64,000 nt of DNA from Apostichopus japonicus (lineage: Eukaryota; Echinodermata; Holothuroidea; Aspidochirotida; Stichopodidae). Shown here piece by piece: positions 15,999-28,016 of the stretch. The DNA is taken from NCBI RefSeq assembly GCF_037975245.1, contig NC_092563.1, positions 28,051,960 through 28,115,959 of the forward strand. Direction: 5' to 3'. Numbering within the stretch: the first letter of the stretch is position 1; each line of letters begins with the position of its first letter. The position numbers and the translations under genes are program-made. The notes under the pieces were generated by a model. It made no database searches, was not told where the DNA came from, and saw nothing but the letters and a program-made list of their open reading frames with translations.

Positions 15999-18050
15999 TG
16001 CTATTGTTCTCAGGATATCTGAAGATTATAAGCAGAGACCTTATTTAGTTTCATCGTTCTATTTCCTGTATGTTATGTTTTCTTCTTCAAATAGTCCTAC
16101 AACAGCTATATTCAGAATCGTTTAACGAGGTAAAGCAAAACAGGAAATATTCTCAAAGTTTTTCCTTCTTTCTCCAACTCTCTCTTTGTCTGTGGTCATG
16201 TGGATATTTCTCACGCAGAGCGTACATCATACTGTGTATATATAGCACGTCAACGATATATCACATGCATTAATACATGTGATAAATTGTATGGAGGAGT
16301 TCACGAGGAAACTGGGGGAACTTTTCAAAATAACTTGATATCAGTTTGTCATAAATATAAACGGAAATTACAAAGGGGGAAAACGATTACGGATTTTATA
16401 TTCTGTCAATAATAAGAAGTAATTCGAGTAGCTGAATGATTAAAAACAAATGAGAAAGAAAAAAGTATCTATGACTGGTAAGTGGGAAGGTGGAAGTCCG
16501 ATTCCGGTGAGGAAGGGTGTGGTTGGGGGTGTTATTTGGACCCAGTGGCGTAGTAAAGAGCAACGGAAGCCCGGTGCAGCCATAGAAATAGTGCTGGTAA
16601 GGGACGTGTGCATATTAAGCCCAACCATGGTTTAGAGCTTGCAATGGGTGAGCGAGGTTTCATATTATATGCCACCTTTAGAAACCCCCGGCTGTCTTTT
16701 ATCCAAAGAGTAGATGGGACCCGTTTAGTATACAGACTGTAATGTAATATCAATACTAGCTCCAGCGGACTGGGGTGGTATTTGTTTGCTGGTATTTGTC
16801 ACCGCCCCCTGACCGACGGCAGATTAAAGGAGGGTTCTATCTGGAAATAATGTAAGAATAATAGACAGTCTCTGAAGCATAAATGGGGCCCGTTTGGTTT
16901 ACTGACTGCACATTTAATATCATACGTCTGTTGCAACACTGATTGGATCAAAAATCAACACGGCACAGGGGCCTGAGGCATACTTATGACGAGTAATGTT
17001 GTAAAATGTGGATCATAATGTTACAACAATTGTTGAGACCCGAACCTATATGAGTAATGGTAAAAAAGTCTAGATGTGGCTTTAGTTAATATCGATGTTC
17101 TTTTTGATATGTGGAGAGGGTAGGGCCGGGAGGAGGATGGTAGGGTGTGCGAAGCAGTGGAGGCGAGCAGGGGAATAAAATGCTTGACATGAAGTGAAAC
17201 GGATCCGATAGGGTATAGGCCTATACATATATTAATATGTATATTTGACTGGGAATGCTGGTAGGCTTGAACACGTAACTATGACTTAAGCGGTTCGACA
17301 TCATCATTTTGTTGGAATGTAAACTTCCTGTACGCTGGCAGTAACATGTGAAACAATGGAATGTTTAAAGGCACCTTCACTAGCATAGAGTGTGACGTCA
17401 TAGTTGATATCGGAAGTTAAAACCTAACTGGTTTCATTTCGTATATGCGTGAACAAACTTTGCTGACCTTTTTATTCGATCGAGGTTAGCTTTTATTCTG
17501 CCTAAATATATCAAGCTTTCATTTTCTGTTGTAGTAAATGGTTATATTAATACACTTTGTCATTATGGCTGCCGTATATGCATGGTTGTAACTGTTATAC
17601 GTTGACTGTTACGTATCACCTTCAAATACGTTTACAGCGGGGAATCATTCACGTCATAGAAACAAGCTCACATGCTATCTAGGCAACCTTTCTCTTTCGT
17701 TGCTAATCAAGGCTCATTTATTGAATTGTTTTTATTAAGTTAAAGTTGAAGTTTTAAGTGTCACTGTTACTTTTGTTTTATGAAAACATGGAGTTAAAAA
17801 ATATGAAGGTGAAATTGACAAAATCTGTTGGCCCTGATTAGGCGGGAGGGTCAGGTGTAAAAGATGTGTAACAAAGAAGCATATTTTAAAAAAGAAACGA
17901 GAGTAAATCATGCAAAAAGTTACGACTGTAACTATTTTTAAAGTTCTTTAACTATTTTTTTGTTTTTGTTTCATGATATAGATTATTACAACTTATAACA
18001 GAACCTGTTTGCGTGCAGTTACATCGTCATTACTTCCGGTTGCATCAGAA
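15999..18050. other. No gene seen; diverged internal duplication
   Basis: CAGTGGCGTAG at 16545 looks like a transposon end. A roughly 42-bp segment near 16713 (ATGGGACCCGTTTAGT) is repeated in diverged form near 16884 (ATGGGGCCCGTTTGGT). No supported exon. Confidence 0.4.
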
Positions 18051-18059
18051 ATAAAGTGA

Positions 18060-20250
18060 ACCTTGCAGATGCACTCGTGGGGGTAGGAGCCGGGGGGCAC
18101 TGGGGGCAAGTGCCCCCCCCCCCACTTTTTGCAAAATAGCAAATGTGCCCACTGGCAAATAAAATGTGACCCTTTGATGAAGAACTGTCTATTGAACATC
18201 TTAAGCTTTTTTAATTTTAATATTTAATTTTAATAATTTATTTTTAGTCTGTACATCAGGGTTCTGCCGCTGCCGGTCGGCGCCGGTCGGGCCCGACCAG
18301 CACGCTGAATTACCGACCGCCACAATCTGCCTGAGTGACTTTTCCGACCGGCACTTATTTTCGATAGGAACTCCAAAAAACAGCTCCATAGCCGGAGGGT
18401 CGAACGTACAGAAACATCTGTTTGAGACAAGGGGAAATCCAGTTCATAACTGTTCAAATATCCAACACATCACAGTGTGATACTTAGTAAAAATTACCAG
18501 AGTTCCGCATTCCAGACCAATGACTGTTTTCCGTTTCCAACTCCCGATCGTACTTTTGATAGTTTCATTTATATCTATTTTTATCGCGCGAGACACAGGC
18601 ACTATCCAGCTAGCTAGTACACATACGGCCGTTAACCTTCGTAGCGGGTGAATTTACATCATATTGCATTAGGCACGAGTGACAAGGGCTGGAAAACCTT
18701 GCGAACCTCCGAACCAGGTTCGCGGGAAATCCGCGATGCTCGCGGGAAATCCAGCCCGGCTGGCGAAAAAAAAATTGGACAAAAAAAAAATAGAAAAAAA
18801 AACGGAACGAAAAACTAAAAAAAACACAAAGGACAAATAAGTACATCTATAAAAACAAAATATAAAAAAAGTAAAATTTCACAAGAAAAGTTTCAGAAAC
18901 AAAAGGAAAATGTTCAGAGAGCGTGCTCGCAATTTTAGTCACAATACCAACGAGTAATGATGTGTCCCCAACCCACTTACAATGGCTATTTCGCAAGCTT
19001 CAGGGTATACGTGTCACACGGCCACCCACGGCCCAGCACGGGAAGGTTGCTGTAATAAATCAGCCTCGCGGGGAATGTTTTGAACAATATTGCCATTCCA
19101 CGTTCTTTTATATTTGTATTGTATGTTGGTTAGTAAACGTTTTCTTTCGTATGAATTTGACTTCAGTTCAGTGTTCCCACTAAGGTGCGGGATTCCCTTC
19201 AACTGACTCAGTAATCCCGCAAAGAAAGCATTTGTCTGCTGGAAATCCCCGCATCGTTATTTGCATTCGCGATGAGTTTATACTCAATGTACAACTTATT
19301 CACTTGACCGTATAGAGAGAAAAAAACTGAAAATTGTGTACCAATTGTGTACGGAAAGGTGGTAGGCTACACCTTTCAAATTTTACGAAAGATCGAGCAA
19401 AGCACTTTCGAAAAATTCACGCCAAACTTGCATATCGTACTAAATGCAACTAATGTCATGTAAACAAGGCTCTAGTGCATCCATTTATGAATATACCGTA
19501 AGACCTTATCTGGTGTTAAGCGGGGGAAAAAGAAAGTATTTTCTAGCATTTCCAAAAATACCGAAAAAATAATATCCTACCATAGTTAAGTGTATAGCAA
19601 ATAGCCTAACCACCTCGGCGGTTATAACGGATCTCACGTACCTAAAAAAACACAACTAATTGTATTTTGCGGAGTTTACGTTTTCTACAAGAACATGGAA
19701 ACAATATTTAGCATTGAGTTAATCATGCCAAGTGGCCTAAAACATGTGATTACAAGGGTAACTTTCATAAAGATGGCCATAGCAAGGGGCCTTGATATCG
19801 TGCTATGCGTGTATGGTATGGACTGTGCCTCGTGTTTCATGGGGTGTGCATGCGGAGGAGTCAGTTGGCTTGAGGTGTGTTTTACTTACCTAAATGTAAC
19901 GGGGATATTTTACCTACTTTTCTTGAACGTCTAAGATATCATTTCGCATAACTTTACCGATCCTTTACTGACTGACCTAATTAATTCTAGAGTGGAATGA
20001 AAAAAGTTTACTCCATGAAAAGTTCCCTGGCAACGTGCCAAAAAATGTTAACGAACAGGTGTTAGACAGGGGATGAGCTCACAGTTGTTTGGCAAGGTAC
20101 CTGGGAAAATTCGCAGCACATGTACCGTGGTAGTTGGAGGGTTAAACACTGCAGTAATAAACGCTGTTCGAAGATATTTGTCCTAACTTTTTTCATTAAT
20201 TATGAAAAATTCCAGACATGAGATCTCATTTCAAAGCTGTCTACATGTGG
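18060..20250. other. No gene seen; GC-rich repeat fragments
   Basis: There is a transposon-end-like GGGGGCAAGTGCCCCCC stretch at about 18100-18125, a CCGGTCGG-rich patch at 18270-18300, and CGCGGGAAATCC repeats at 18720-18755. The open frames have no recognised domain. Confidence 0.4.
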
Positions 20251-20258
20251 CTCAGAAT

Positions 20259-20358
20259 ACTCGGGAAGGGCCGTTTCCGGCCATCTGGGGGGTTTCCAAA
20301 ACCCAAAATTTTCTTGTACGCTCCGCGCCAACCAATGGTGGCGCTCCGCTTAGATAGT
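20259..20358 (+). repeat. Dispersed ~100-bp repeat core, copy 2
   Basis: It runs from CGGGAAGGGCCGTTTCCGG to GCGCTCCGCTTAGATAGT and is very close to copies 1 and 8, including TTTTCTTGTACGCTCCGCG and AACCAATGGTGGCGC. Confidence 0.85.
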
Positions 20359-20693
20359 CCTGCCGGCACTCAATCCACCCTGGGCAGAACCCTGGTACAT
20401 GCCATTTTTAAAATGGCATCCCATATCTTTTTGTAGCACGGTCAACAATAAACAATCTCAATAAATGGTATTGATAGCATACTAACACATCATATATATT
20501 TAAGTGATATGGCCGGTATGTATCGGTTTATAGCATAACGAGTGGTGATTGTGGAATAAGAAAGTGCCCCTCTGATGTTGTGCCCCCCCCCCCCACTCAG
20601 TTTTGGAAGCTTTCTACCCTCTGGATGCTTTCCTCGTGTAGTCGGTCATTTCACACAAAACTAAAAGGGAGGGGAGCAATGACAGTTATGGCT

Positions 20694-20760
20694 AGAACGG
20701 GATTCGAACCTGGATTTCAAGCCCAGCGCTCTATACCACTATACTGCTCTATCCAGCCCT
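20694..20760 (-). repeat. tRNA-like sequence (pseudo-tRNA or SINE head)
   Basis: On the minus strand GGCTGGA and TCTAGCC can form a 7-bp acceptor stem. CTGGG-CTTGAAA-TCCAG forms an anticodon arm with a UGA anticodon. GGTTCGAATCCCG resembles a T arm. There is almost no variable region and the D arm does not pair normally, so a working tRNA is unlikely. Confidence 0.5.
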
Positions 20761-21700
20761 TAAAGCACATTACCTTGCATACTGTATCCGTGTAACATGC
20801 ATGAGTTTTCCATTATTAATTTACTTACATCTAGAAAAAAAGATTGGCTTGTTCCGCAAGATTACAATATATATCTGACACCCTATTGTTCTTGAATAAT
20901 TGAGTTATAATTCTGTATCAACATATGGGAACTCTTGGGAAAGCGGGATTCTGCAGACCCATAAAACATCCTAAACAAAAGAATTAGATGAATATTTCTA
21001 CAGATTTTGAGAAGAGTTTCATTTTTAACAGTTTTTCCGTAAATTATAATATGAATTATATTTCTTAATCAGTTCCAAACATGTTACTTTCAGATAGTCG
21101 TAAACATGAATAAAAACCTATTGGGCCTGCTATGCGACATATGCACGTGACATGTTTCTTTTTCGTCAGCATATCTTCTCCTACAACATATATAGTAGGC
21201 TTATATATTGCTAACACTATAGTATCGTACATGCACAGCAAAGAACCCGAATCTCAGGCACGAAGTTCGGAGCGGCATTTGGCTGGAGTAGCATGGCCAA
21301 TACCCCATCACCGGTTCGGAACCTGTGCGCCGCCTTGTCCGAGGTGATGAAGGCGCCGATCTCCTTTTGGGCGCGAAAGTTCCCTATTTCTTCAGAGCCG
21401 CCAAACGTGCCACTTTTTTGTAAGGCCCAGCGGGTTGGATCGCTTAGCCGGTAGCAGTTTATGTCCCATCTCGCTTCCTCCCTTCTTTCCCTTCCCCCTT
21501 TGAAGTGTTTGAAGTTTTCAATTTAAAATTTTTCATTTTTTACTTCAAAAAGCTATCTAAACAGTGGTCTATGGGTCCAACTAGGTTGGATACACGGACG
21601 CAAAGTAACCCGCCCGTGACGTGACAAGTATATACATTTATACCGCACTAAATTTTGAGGATATTTTCATACGTCATTTTCCTTTAACCATTATTCATAT
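20761..21700. other. No gene seen; one diverged repeat
   Basis: It contains the partner of the 14145-14290 repeat at about 21335-21465. Nothing else could be assigned. Confidence 0.4.
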
Positions 21701-21765
21701 GATTATATAGGCATATGGCTTCATATTCAATCGTCAGTTTAGTTTTCTTCCAGATGGGAAAATTT

Positions 21766-22072
21766 ATTTCAGGTCCTCCTATTTCAAATTCTCACCCATA
21801 CTCTGAGTCCTCCGCTTTTAAAAAAAGTAATTTCGTCAATGGCATTTTCCTTGATCTCTCGAAAGATTTTGACATCCTACATGAAAGTATTTTACTTTGT
21901 AAGCTCGATACATGGTTCAGAAATTACCTTAACAATCGTGATTAGTATACGTATATAGTGGTCAATAAACCGGCACACATCATACCTTAATAATGTTGTC
22001 AGTGGCGTGCCTCGGGCTTCAATTCCTGGCCTTCTTCTTTTTATCATTTATGTTAACGACCTTCATCATTAA
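21766..22072 (+). pseudogene. LINE reverse-transcriptase fragment
   Basis: In one frame the sequence reads GIFLDLSKDFDILHESILL, then WFRNYLNNR and a stop at 21945. After a frameshift it reads VVSGVPRASIPGLLLFIIYV and NDL. These match the conserved order in non-LTR retrotransposon RT: the LDLSKAFDT block, WF.SYL.NR, then G.PQGS.LGPLLF..Y.NDL. The stop, the frameshift and the PQGS-to-PRAS change show a dead copy. No endonuclease domain or intact catalytic YADD box could be assigned. Confidence 0.8.
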
Positions 22073-24790
22073 AATGATCAGATCTCAATGATTCTTATCC
22101 AAGTATTCGAAACGTTTATCTATATAAACATTGTACTTTTCGGATAATTTGCCGATAAATGTGAATAACCTCTGGACCATCCTTTAAACCGTTGGTGGAC
22201 AGTGTATTCAAAGAAAACAATTAATTAGCAAGTAATCATGGTTGAACAACCGTGAAAACGTATATTAAGTGATTCCCATTGTTGTCATGTACTCTTGTTG
22301 TATTCAAAATAGGCCTATGCATTATTCTTTGAAGAACCACGAGTTTGCAATTTTTACTCGTGGCTAGTATAAGCTTGTTTTATCAAGTGTTTTCATACAA
22401 TTGACCCTAGTGAAACTAAATTTATATTATAATTGGTTCTTACAATAAGTTTCTTTTTCTTGTATATTTCATTTGTCTGATCTGACTTGTGACATGATTA
22501 CAGGTTAATGACTTTCGTTGTCCTGCAAACTGAACAACATGTCCTCTGTTTTCTTTTATTATATAATAATTAGTTAATCCTGTGATGTTACGTATTGTCA
22601 CCTGAAATTTCTTCTCTTTTAATTATCAGGAAATATGTAAATAGAAATATTTGCGGGATGAAACCTAAAGAGTATACTGATAAAGAGTCTAGTGGTTGCA
22701 TGTGACATTGAATGTGATGTAAACATTGCTTAATGACACTCGTACCTTGACAATGTTACCTTGATAATGTTCGCTTGAAGTGTTATTTCGACTTTTATTC
22801 ATGATTTCATGATGAGACGAAACTATTTAACGCTGTACCAACCAGAGGCTATTTTACTCGTACTTGTACTCCCGGACCTCTCTCTAATCGTAAGCTATAG
22901 ACAATTTTATCAAGTGGGCGACGAATGATTGGAGGCACGTGTAAACAGTAGCCTAAACAGTGAATTACTAATCAACCTTTAACCTGGTCATTTGCATAAT
23001 TAATTCCTTTCCAAGGGACTCGTGATACTCACATGACATGTCATTACACGGTCTCGATGTAAGGACACTATGATTAGAGTGCAGCAAGTAAATTGGTACC
23101 ATTAGTAATTAATTACCGTTTAGTGAAATATTCATCGTGCAATTTCGTTGATCCAAAGGGGGGGGGGGGCGGGGGGGGGATTTGTGGGATGTGGGCTCTA
23201 CCAAGACTTAGTGTTATCGTTGATGATAATCATGAATTATTATAGGCCTATATATATATTATATATCATGGGCAACCGGCAACGGACGACGTCCTCTCTG
23301 CCATCATGCTTTATATTACATCTGGTGTACACGGAAGCGTAGAAAGGGAATGTCGATTTTCAGATTTTTGTCATTATGACGAGTTCATGCATCTCGACAG
23401 AAACTTAAATTTTTAGACTTTCGACATTTTCACGATTTAGAAGATGTCGTCAATAAAAAACCGTCAATTTTCAACATCATGCCGTATTGAACGAGTTGTT
23501 GCATCTCGTCGAAATGTCAATTTACATATCCCTTCTACGCTTCCGCATGAGTATGTCTGTCTGAAGATTGTCTGTATGTCTGCGTTAGACTGACGCCAGA
23601 CAGTATAAAATGGGTACACGAGAAGTTGGAGAAGACAAGAAATAAACATCAGTGGAGTAAACATTTTGCTGTAACTATACCGTGACCTTGTGGGTGCGTG
23701 GTAAGATATATTATCTAAATGAAATTCACCTTCAAGAGTTAACGACGTCACTTCTCTACGCTATTTTCGTTGCATTTTTACTTTCCCTTTTTTCGAAGTG
23801 CTATGCAGTTTCGATCTTGAATAAGGATGCCATAATCATGAAGTTAAAAATACATTTATTCACGGGGTCCCCTTTACTAAATTTGATCATTAAGAGATAT
23901 AACCGGTGAATAGAAAAGAGAAGGTGATATAGTCGATCTCTATATAGAAGTATATATGCAGGACTTAGGACAATGGGCAGAGGGGGGTGGGGGACGGCGA
24001 AGGTGTGGGGGGGGGGGAGATGTGAGACAGAGAACAAAACAGGAAGAAGGTAAAAAGAAAAGAGGAGGTGGTACTATGCAGTTGACCATTAAGTCAAACA
24101 GGGCAATCAATTATTAATTTTAAAGCAGGAACTTTTGAAGTGATTGAAGTTCGTGTAACTCTGACCAATTTATGAATATTCATGTATAACTCAGTTTACA
24201 CGGTTATATAAAACTTGATCGCTATAATGAGCCGTTGAGAACCGTTTAAATCTGGTGTGAATACGGTATATATGATATTCCGCTTAATCATCTCAGGGTT
24301 ACAAGCTTCGGGTACAATATACCCTCTAAGTCCCCCCCCCCCCCCGCCCTCCCAACCACCAACCCCAGAAATAGCAATAATTCCATAACGCCCTACCCCC
24401 GGTACCCCTCCAATGTCAACGCTGTGTCGGAGTACCCAATGTCGAACGCTGTTGGATTGCATTTGCAAGTTTAACACAAATGCAGCTTTATATTTTGATC
24501 ACATTGATTAATTGAGAGGTTTATCAACTTAAGGTTCTTGACCTTCCAGACGGTTCATGACATTCAAAAATCATTGTACTCTTGTTATACTGGAATGTGA
24601 AATAATGATGACTCATGTAGGGCCTACACAAATTAATAAATTTCCCACGGAGGTTAATATTTATTTGCATAATGAAAACATTTAGTACCGTATATACGTT
24701 TAATTTTTGAGAACGTGTATAGCAATTTCAACCGCAAATGAGTGCTTTGAGGCAGGTGTGTCGATATAGGCAACAATAATGCCATAATTG
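22073..24790. other. No gene seen
   Basis: AT-rich spacer with G-runs at about 23158-23178 and 24008-24018. Short frames have no family signature. Confidence 0.4.
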
Positions 24791-24793
24791 AAG

Positions 24794-24847
24794 GTGATTG
24801 TATAAATATCTATATATATATATTATATATATATAGATATTTATACA

Positions 24848-24852
<5 letters not shown>
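24794..24852. repeat. 59-bp perfect palindrome
   Basis: 29-bp arms starting GTGATTGTATAAATATC are exact reverse complements around a single central base (24823). A long (TA)n tract follows immediately. Confidence 0.92.
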
Positions 24853-24903
<51 letters not shown>

Positions 24904-24905
24904 CA
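24853..24905. repeat. (TA)n microsatellite
   Basis: Uninterrupted TA dinucleotides follow the 59-bp palindrome. Confidence 0.92.
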
Positions 24906-27820
24906 TATATATTATATTTGTGTACAGTGTAGAGAGGTATTAGCATTAGGAAATTGTCCAAACTGGCTGCCTTCATTCTGATACAAATTTAGACTATAAC
25001 TTAAGTCAATAATTAACTCCAAACACGAGGTACCGTAACGCTTTTACATATACTCATCACATATTTTTGGTTGAAAAGGGGTATATATACCCATAGGAGT
25101 GGTCCAATTCTTCCCCGGTAAGAAAATCCCCGAGTGAAAGCTCTTTACAGGACGTGATGACGACAATGTTCGACAAGTCTAAGCACTGTTTACATTTGAC
25201 TTAAAAATTATGACAAGGAAAATAAACGTTTTCAAATCTATACTGGCTCTATGATATCTCAACTTTACAAAATAACAGCTCCCAGTTAATATGCGGCTTC
25301 AGGAAGTTGTTCCTCACAGAGAAACATATAGCTTCTTAAAGATGAAGGTTGTGTTTGTGTTTCCTTTAAGTGTAAAGGTTTATGCACATAAAGAAATCCA
25401 CAACCAATTATCAACTCGCTGTTTGGATTGAGATATTACAATGAATCTATAGCCCAGCGTGAGTTTTATTGAGAATATAAAAGAGAACCTAGAATGGATA
25501 ACTCTGGAAATGGTTTCATATGAAAATAACGAGCCGCATATATAACCTCTTGATCGACAACTTCGGAATACGATTTGTTATACAGTATACTTGTAACTTT
25601 AATAATCGCACTTTCCTGATTCCAAAACAGTGAAACCTTGCTGTATGAGAGACTTCTTTCGATGGAGTCACAATACTTCAAATGACTCATAACGCTTTGG
25701 AAGCCTGACTTAATTTTTCAAGTTGTATAGCTGTAAAAACAACGAGTGAAACGCTTTGACCATCTTTACCAGATTCGCTAAATTATAAAGAAGAAATCTT
25801 CTTTCCAACTCCCCCCCCCCTCCCCCTGCCCTATCCTCTTTCCCTCTCCTTCAACACACATCAGCTACCCAATTAGCCATACTCATCTGATCGTAACATT
25901 ATAAAACTTGTTCACATAGCACCTTATTTTTTTATTATTATTGTCATCTTTAATGAGGATAGTCCTGCTCAGTGCAGAAGCACTGCTTTCCAGAGGAGCC
26001 CTCAATACAAAACACATATACAATATTATGCAGTAGAAAAACGGTAAACATGCAAAAGCACAAAAAGGACGGCAAACAAATAGACAAACAAACCTTATAC
26101 AATTTTCTATAGGCCCCGTCGACGGAAATACGGACGTGATAGGCGAATGTTTGTGTGTATTTAACATGGTAATATAATGACATGTGTATACATGTATTAC
26201 TGTGAGTACCAGAGTCACAGACTTTGAGAGACAGGTCGGACCCCTTGGATATTATTATGTCACCGGGGCCGATCTTTGAATATTTCATTTTTCTCCCGGA
26301 GTATATTATAATAATGTGAGAATAAAATATTACTTATGCCATGTCTTCTTGGGTCCCTCCATATTTTATTCCGGTCCCGCTAACTGACACCCCGGTACCG
26401 TGGCTGTAACCCACCCCCCCCCCCCCTCCCTGGAAATAAGTTTGCAAATTTTATGAAGCTAAGACACACTCCCAAACATTTACGCCAATGTGAACGTCGC
26501 TTAAGAAGAACTGGTAACTTTATGATTTCTATTATAACATTTTCGACATACTTTTCATGTTTGGCATTGATCACAATCATCACATCAATTAAATTTACTT
26601 CCCCCCCCCCCCCTCTTCTTTACCTTTGTTTCATTGTTTGAAATGAACCTTGACTAGTGGAACAGATAAAAAGAAATTGCTGTGTGATTTTAGTATCGAG
26701 TCGCACCGAAAAACTGTATCATGAATGAAATAAAAACCAGCTTTAGGTCCACAGTGATAGTAATTTGATGTAAGTTTCAGTATCAAAAGTAAACGTCATA
26801 GAGGTTTCATTTCTAAAATATTTCAAGCTCACTGGTTGCCTTGTACTCTGTTATGACAGTTTGTGAGAGAAAAATACTTTCATATTTCATCTTAGTAACA
26901 ATCAGGTGAATACTCTTCACACAATTCAATAGTTTCATCACATTGAGAAAGGTATAATGTTTATTTTTGTTTTGTTTTTATCAGCAAAAGAGAAAAGAAC
27001 GCCTACGGAGGGGGCTAAGTTCTCTGAATTGAAGTCAAAAGCAAAACAAAAGGAGACCACAAAAACAGGGACGGGAAAATACAGGGACATACCGACAAGG
27101 GTGCTGACTAAGAGTTTTTGCAACACAAATAATAGACATTATGAACAAAACAATTCAAGCGAAGTCAATTTAGCCACACCTAATATATGACAAGTCAAAG
27201 TTGTTGTTTTTTCAAATTAAATTTAGCTTTTGAAAATTTGCAACTGAAAACTCTTTCAGAATGTTGGGTATAATTAGTTAAGTGAGTGACCTTCATGTAT
27301 ATCGATCGGGAATTGGAAAAAAAACGTAAACAGGTTCAGCTCTCGATGCAGCACAAATGCAGGGAATGGCGAAGTGTTGGGGTGATAGAGTGGGTGGGGA
27401 GGGATGGGGGGGGTGGGGGAAGGGGGTGGGTGGGTGAAAGTCATTTATAACGATCCCTCGTCATGTTGTTACGGTAATAACATGTGTACATTCAATGTCT
27501 GACTGTTTTCACGTCAAAATAATTGTATATGTACAATAGAACAGGATGTAAGTCAAGCCTATATATATAGGGGAAAACATTCATCCGTGTTTTGGTTTTA
27601 AAGGCTATTTCATTATTTCACGTTTTGATCGGCGTTTCATGAAGGGGGGAATGTGTTGCATAATAAATACATGTTAAGTGTGTTGTGGTCATGTTATTAC
27701 TCACTCTCTCTCTCTGTCAGGGATGGATCAAAACAAGCATTGTGGAGACAACAGTAATATATGGAACAAAAGTAGTCTTGGCATGGATTCTTGTTTGTAA
27801 TCAAGAGGTCACTGGTTCCA
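24906..27820. other. No gene seen; G-rich tract
   Basis: It includes a strongly G-rich plus-strand stretch at about 27377-27436 with many runs of three or more G, a possible G-quadruplex region. No supported exon. Confidence 0.4.
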
Positions 27821-27825
27821 TGCGC

Positions 27826-28016
27826 GTAGCCAAGGGGGGGGGGGGCGAAGGGGGTAACCGCCCCCCCCCCCTTGAGCATATTTTTAAAATTTGTTTTTAA
27901 TGTTTTAATGATATCGCTAGTATTTTCAAAAGAGAAAATGCTAAAATGCAACTTACAAGGCCTGGGAAGTGCCATTTCCAGCGATCTGGGAGGCATTTAC
28001 AGCCAAAATTTCTTTG
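27826..28016 (+). repeat. Transposon fragment carrying repeat-core copy 3 (partial)
   Basis: It starts ATGCGCGTAGCCAAGGGG, passes a poly-G/poly-C hairpin and CTTGAGCATATTTTT, and ends with the first half of the dispersed core (GGGAAGTGCCATTTCCAGCG). The same order, inverted, makes up 45415-45660, so both are one family. Confidence 0.7.

Noticed and set aside
20694-20760. Functional tRNA-Ser(UGA)
   Set aside because: The acceptor and anticodon stems pair, but the D arm does not and the variable region is missing, so it was recorded as tRNA-like only.
25883-26288. Two overlapping minus-strand frames of about 110 codons
   Set aside because: Two frames are open at once, which points to chance lack of stops. 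No family match or splice context.
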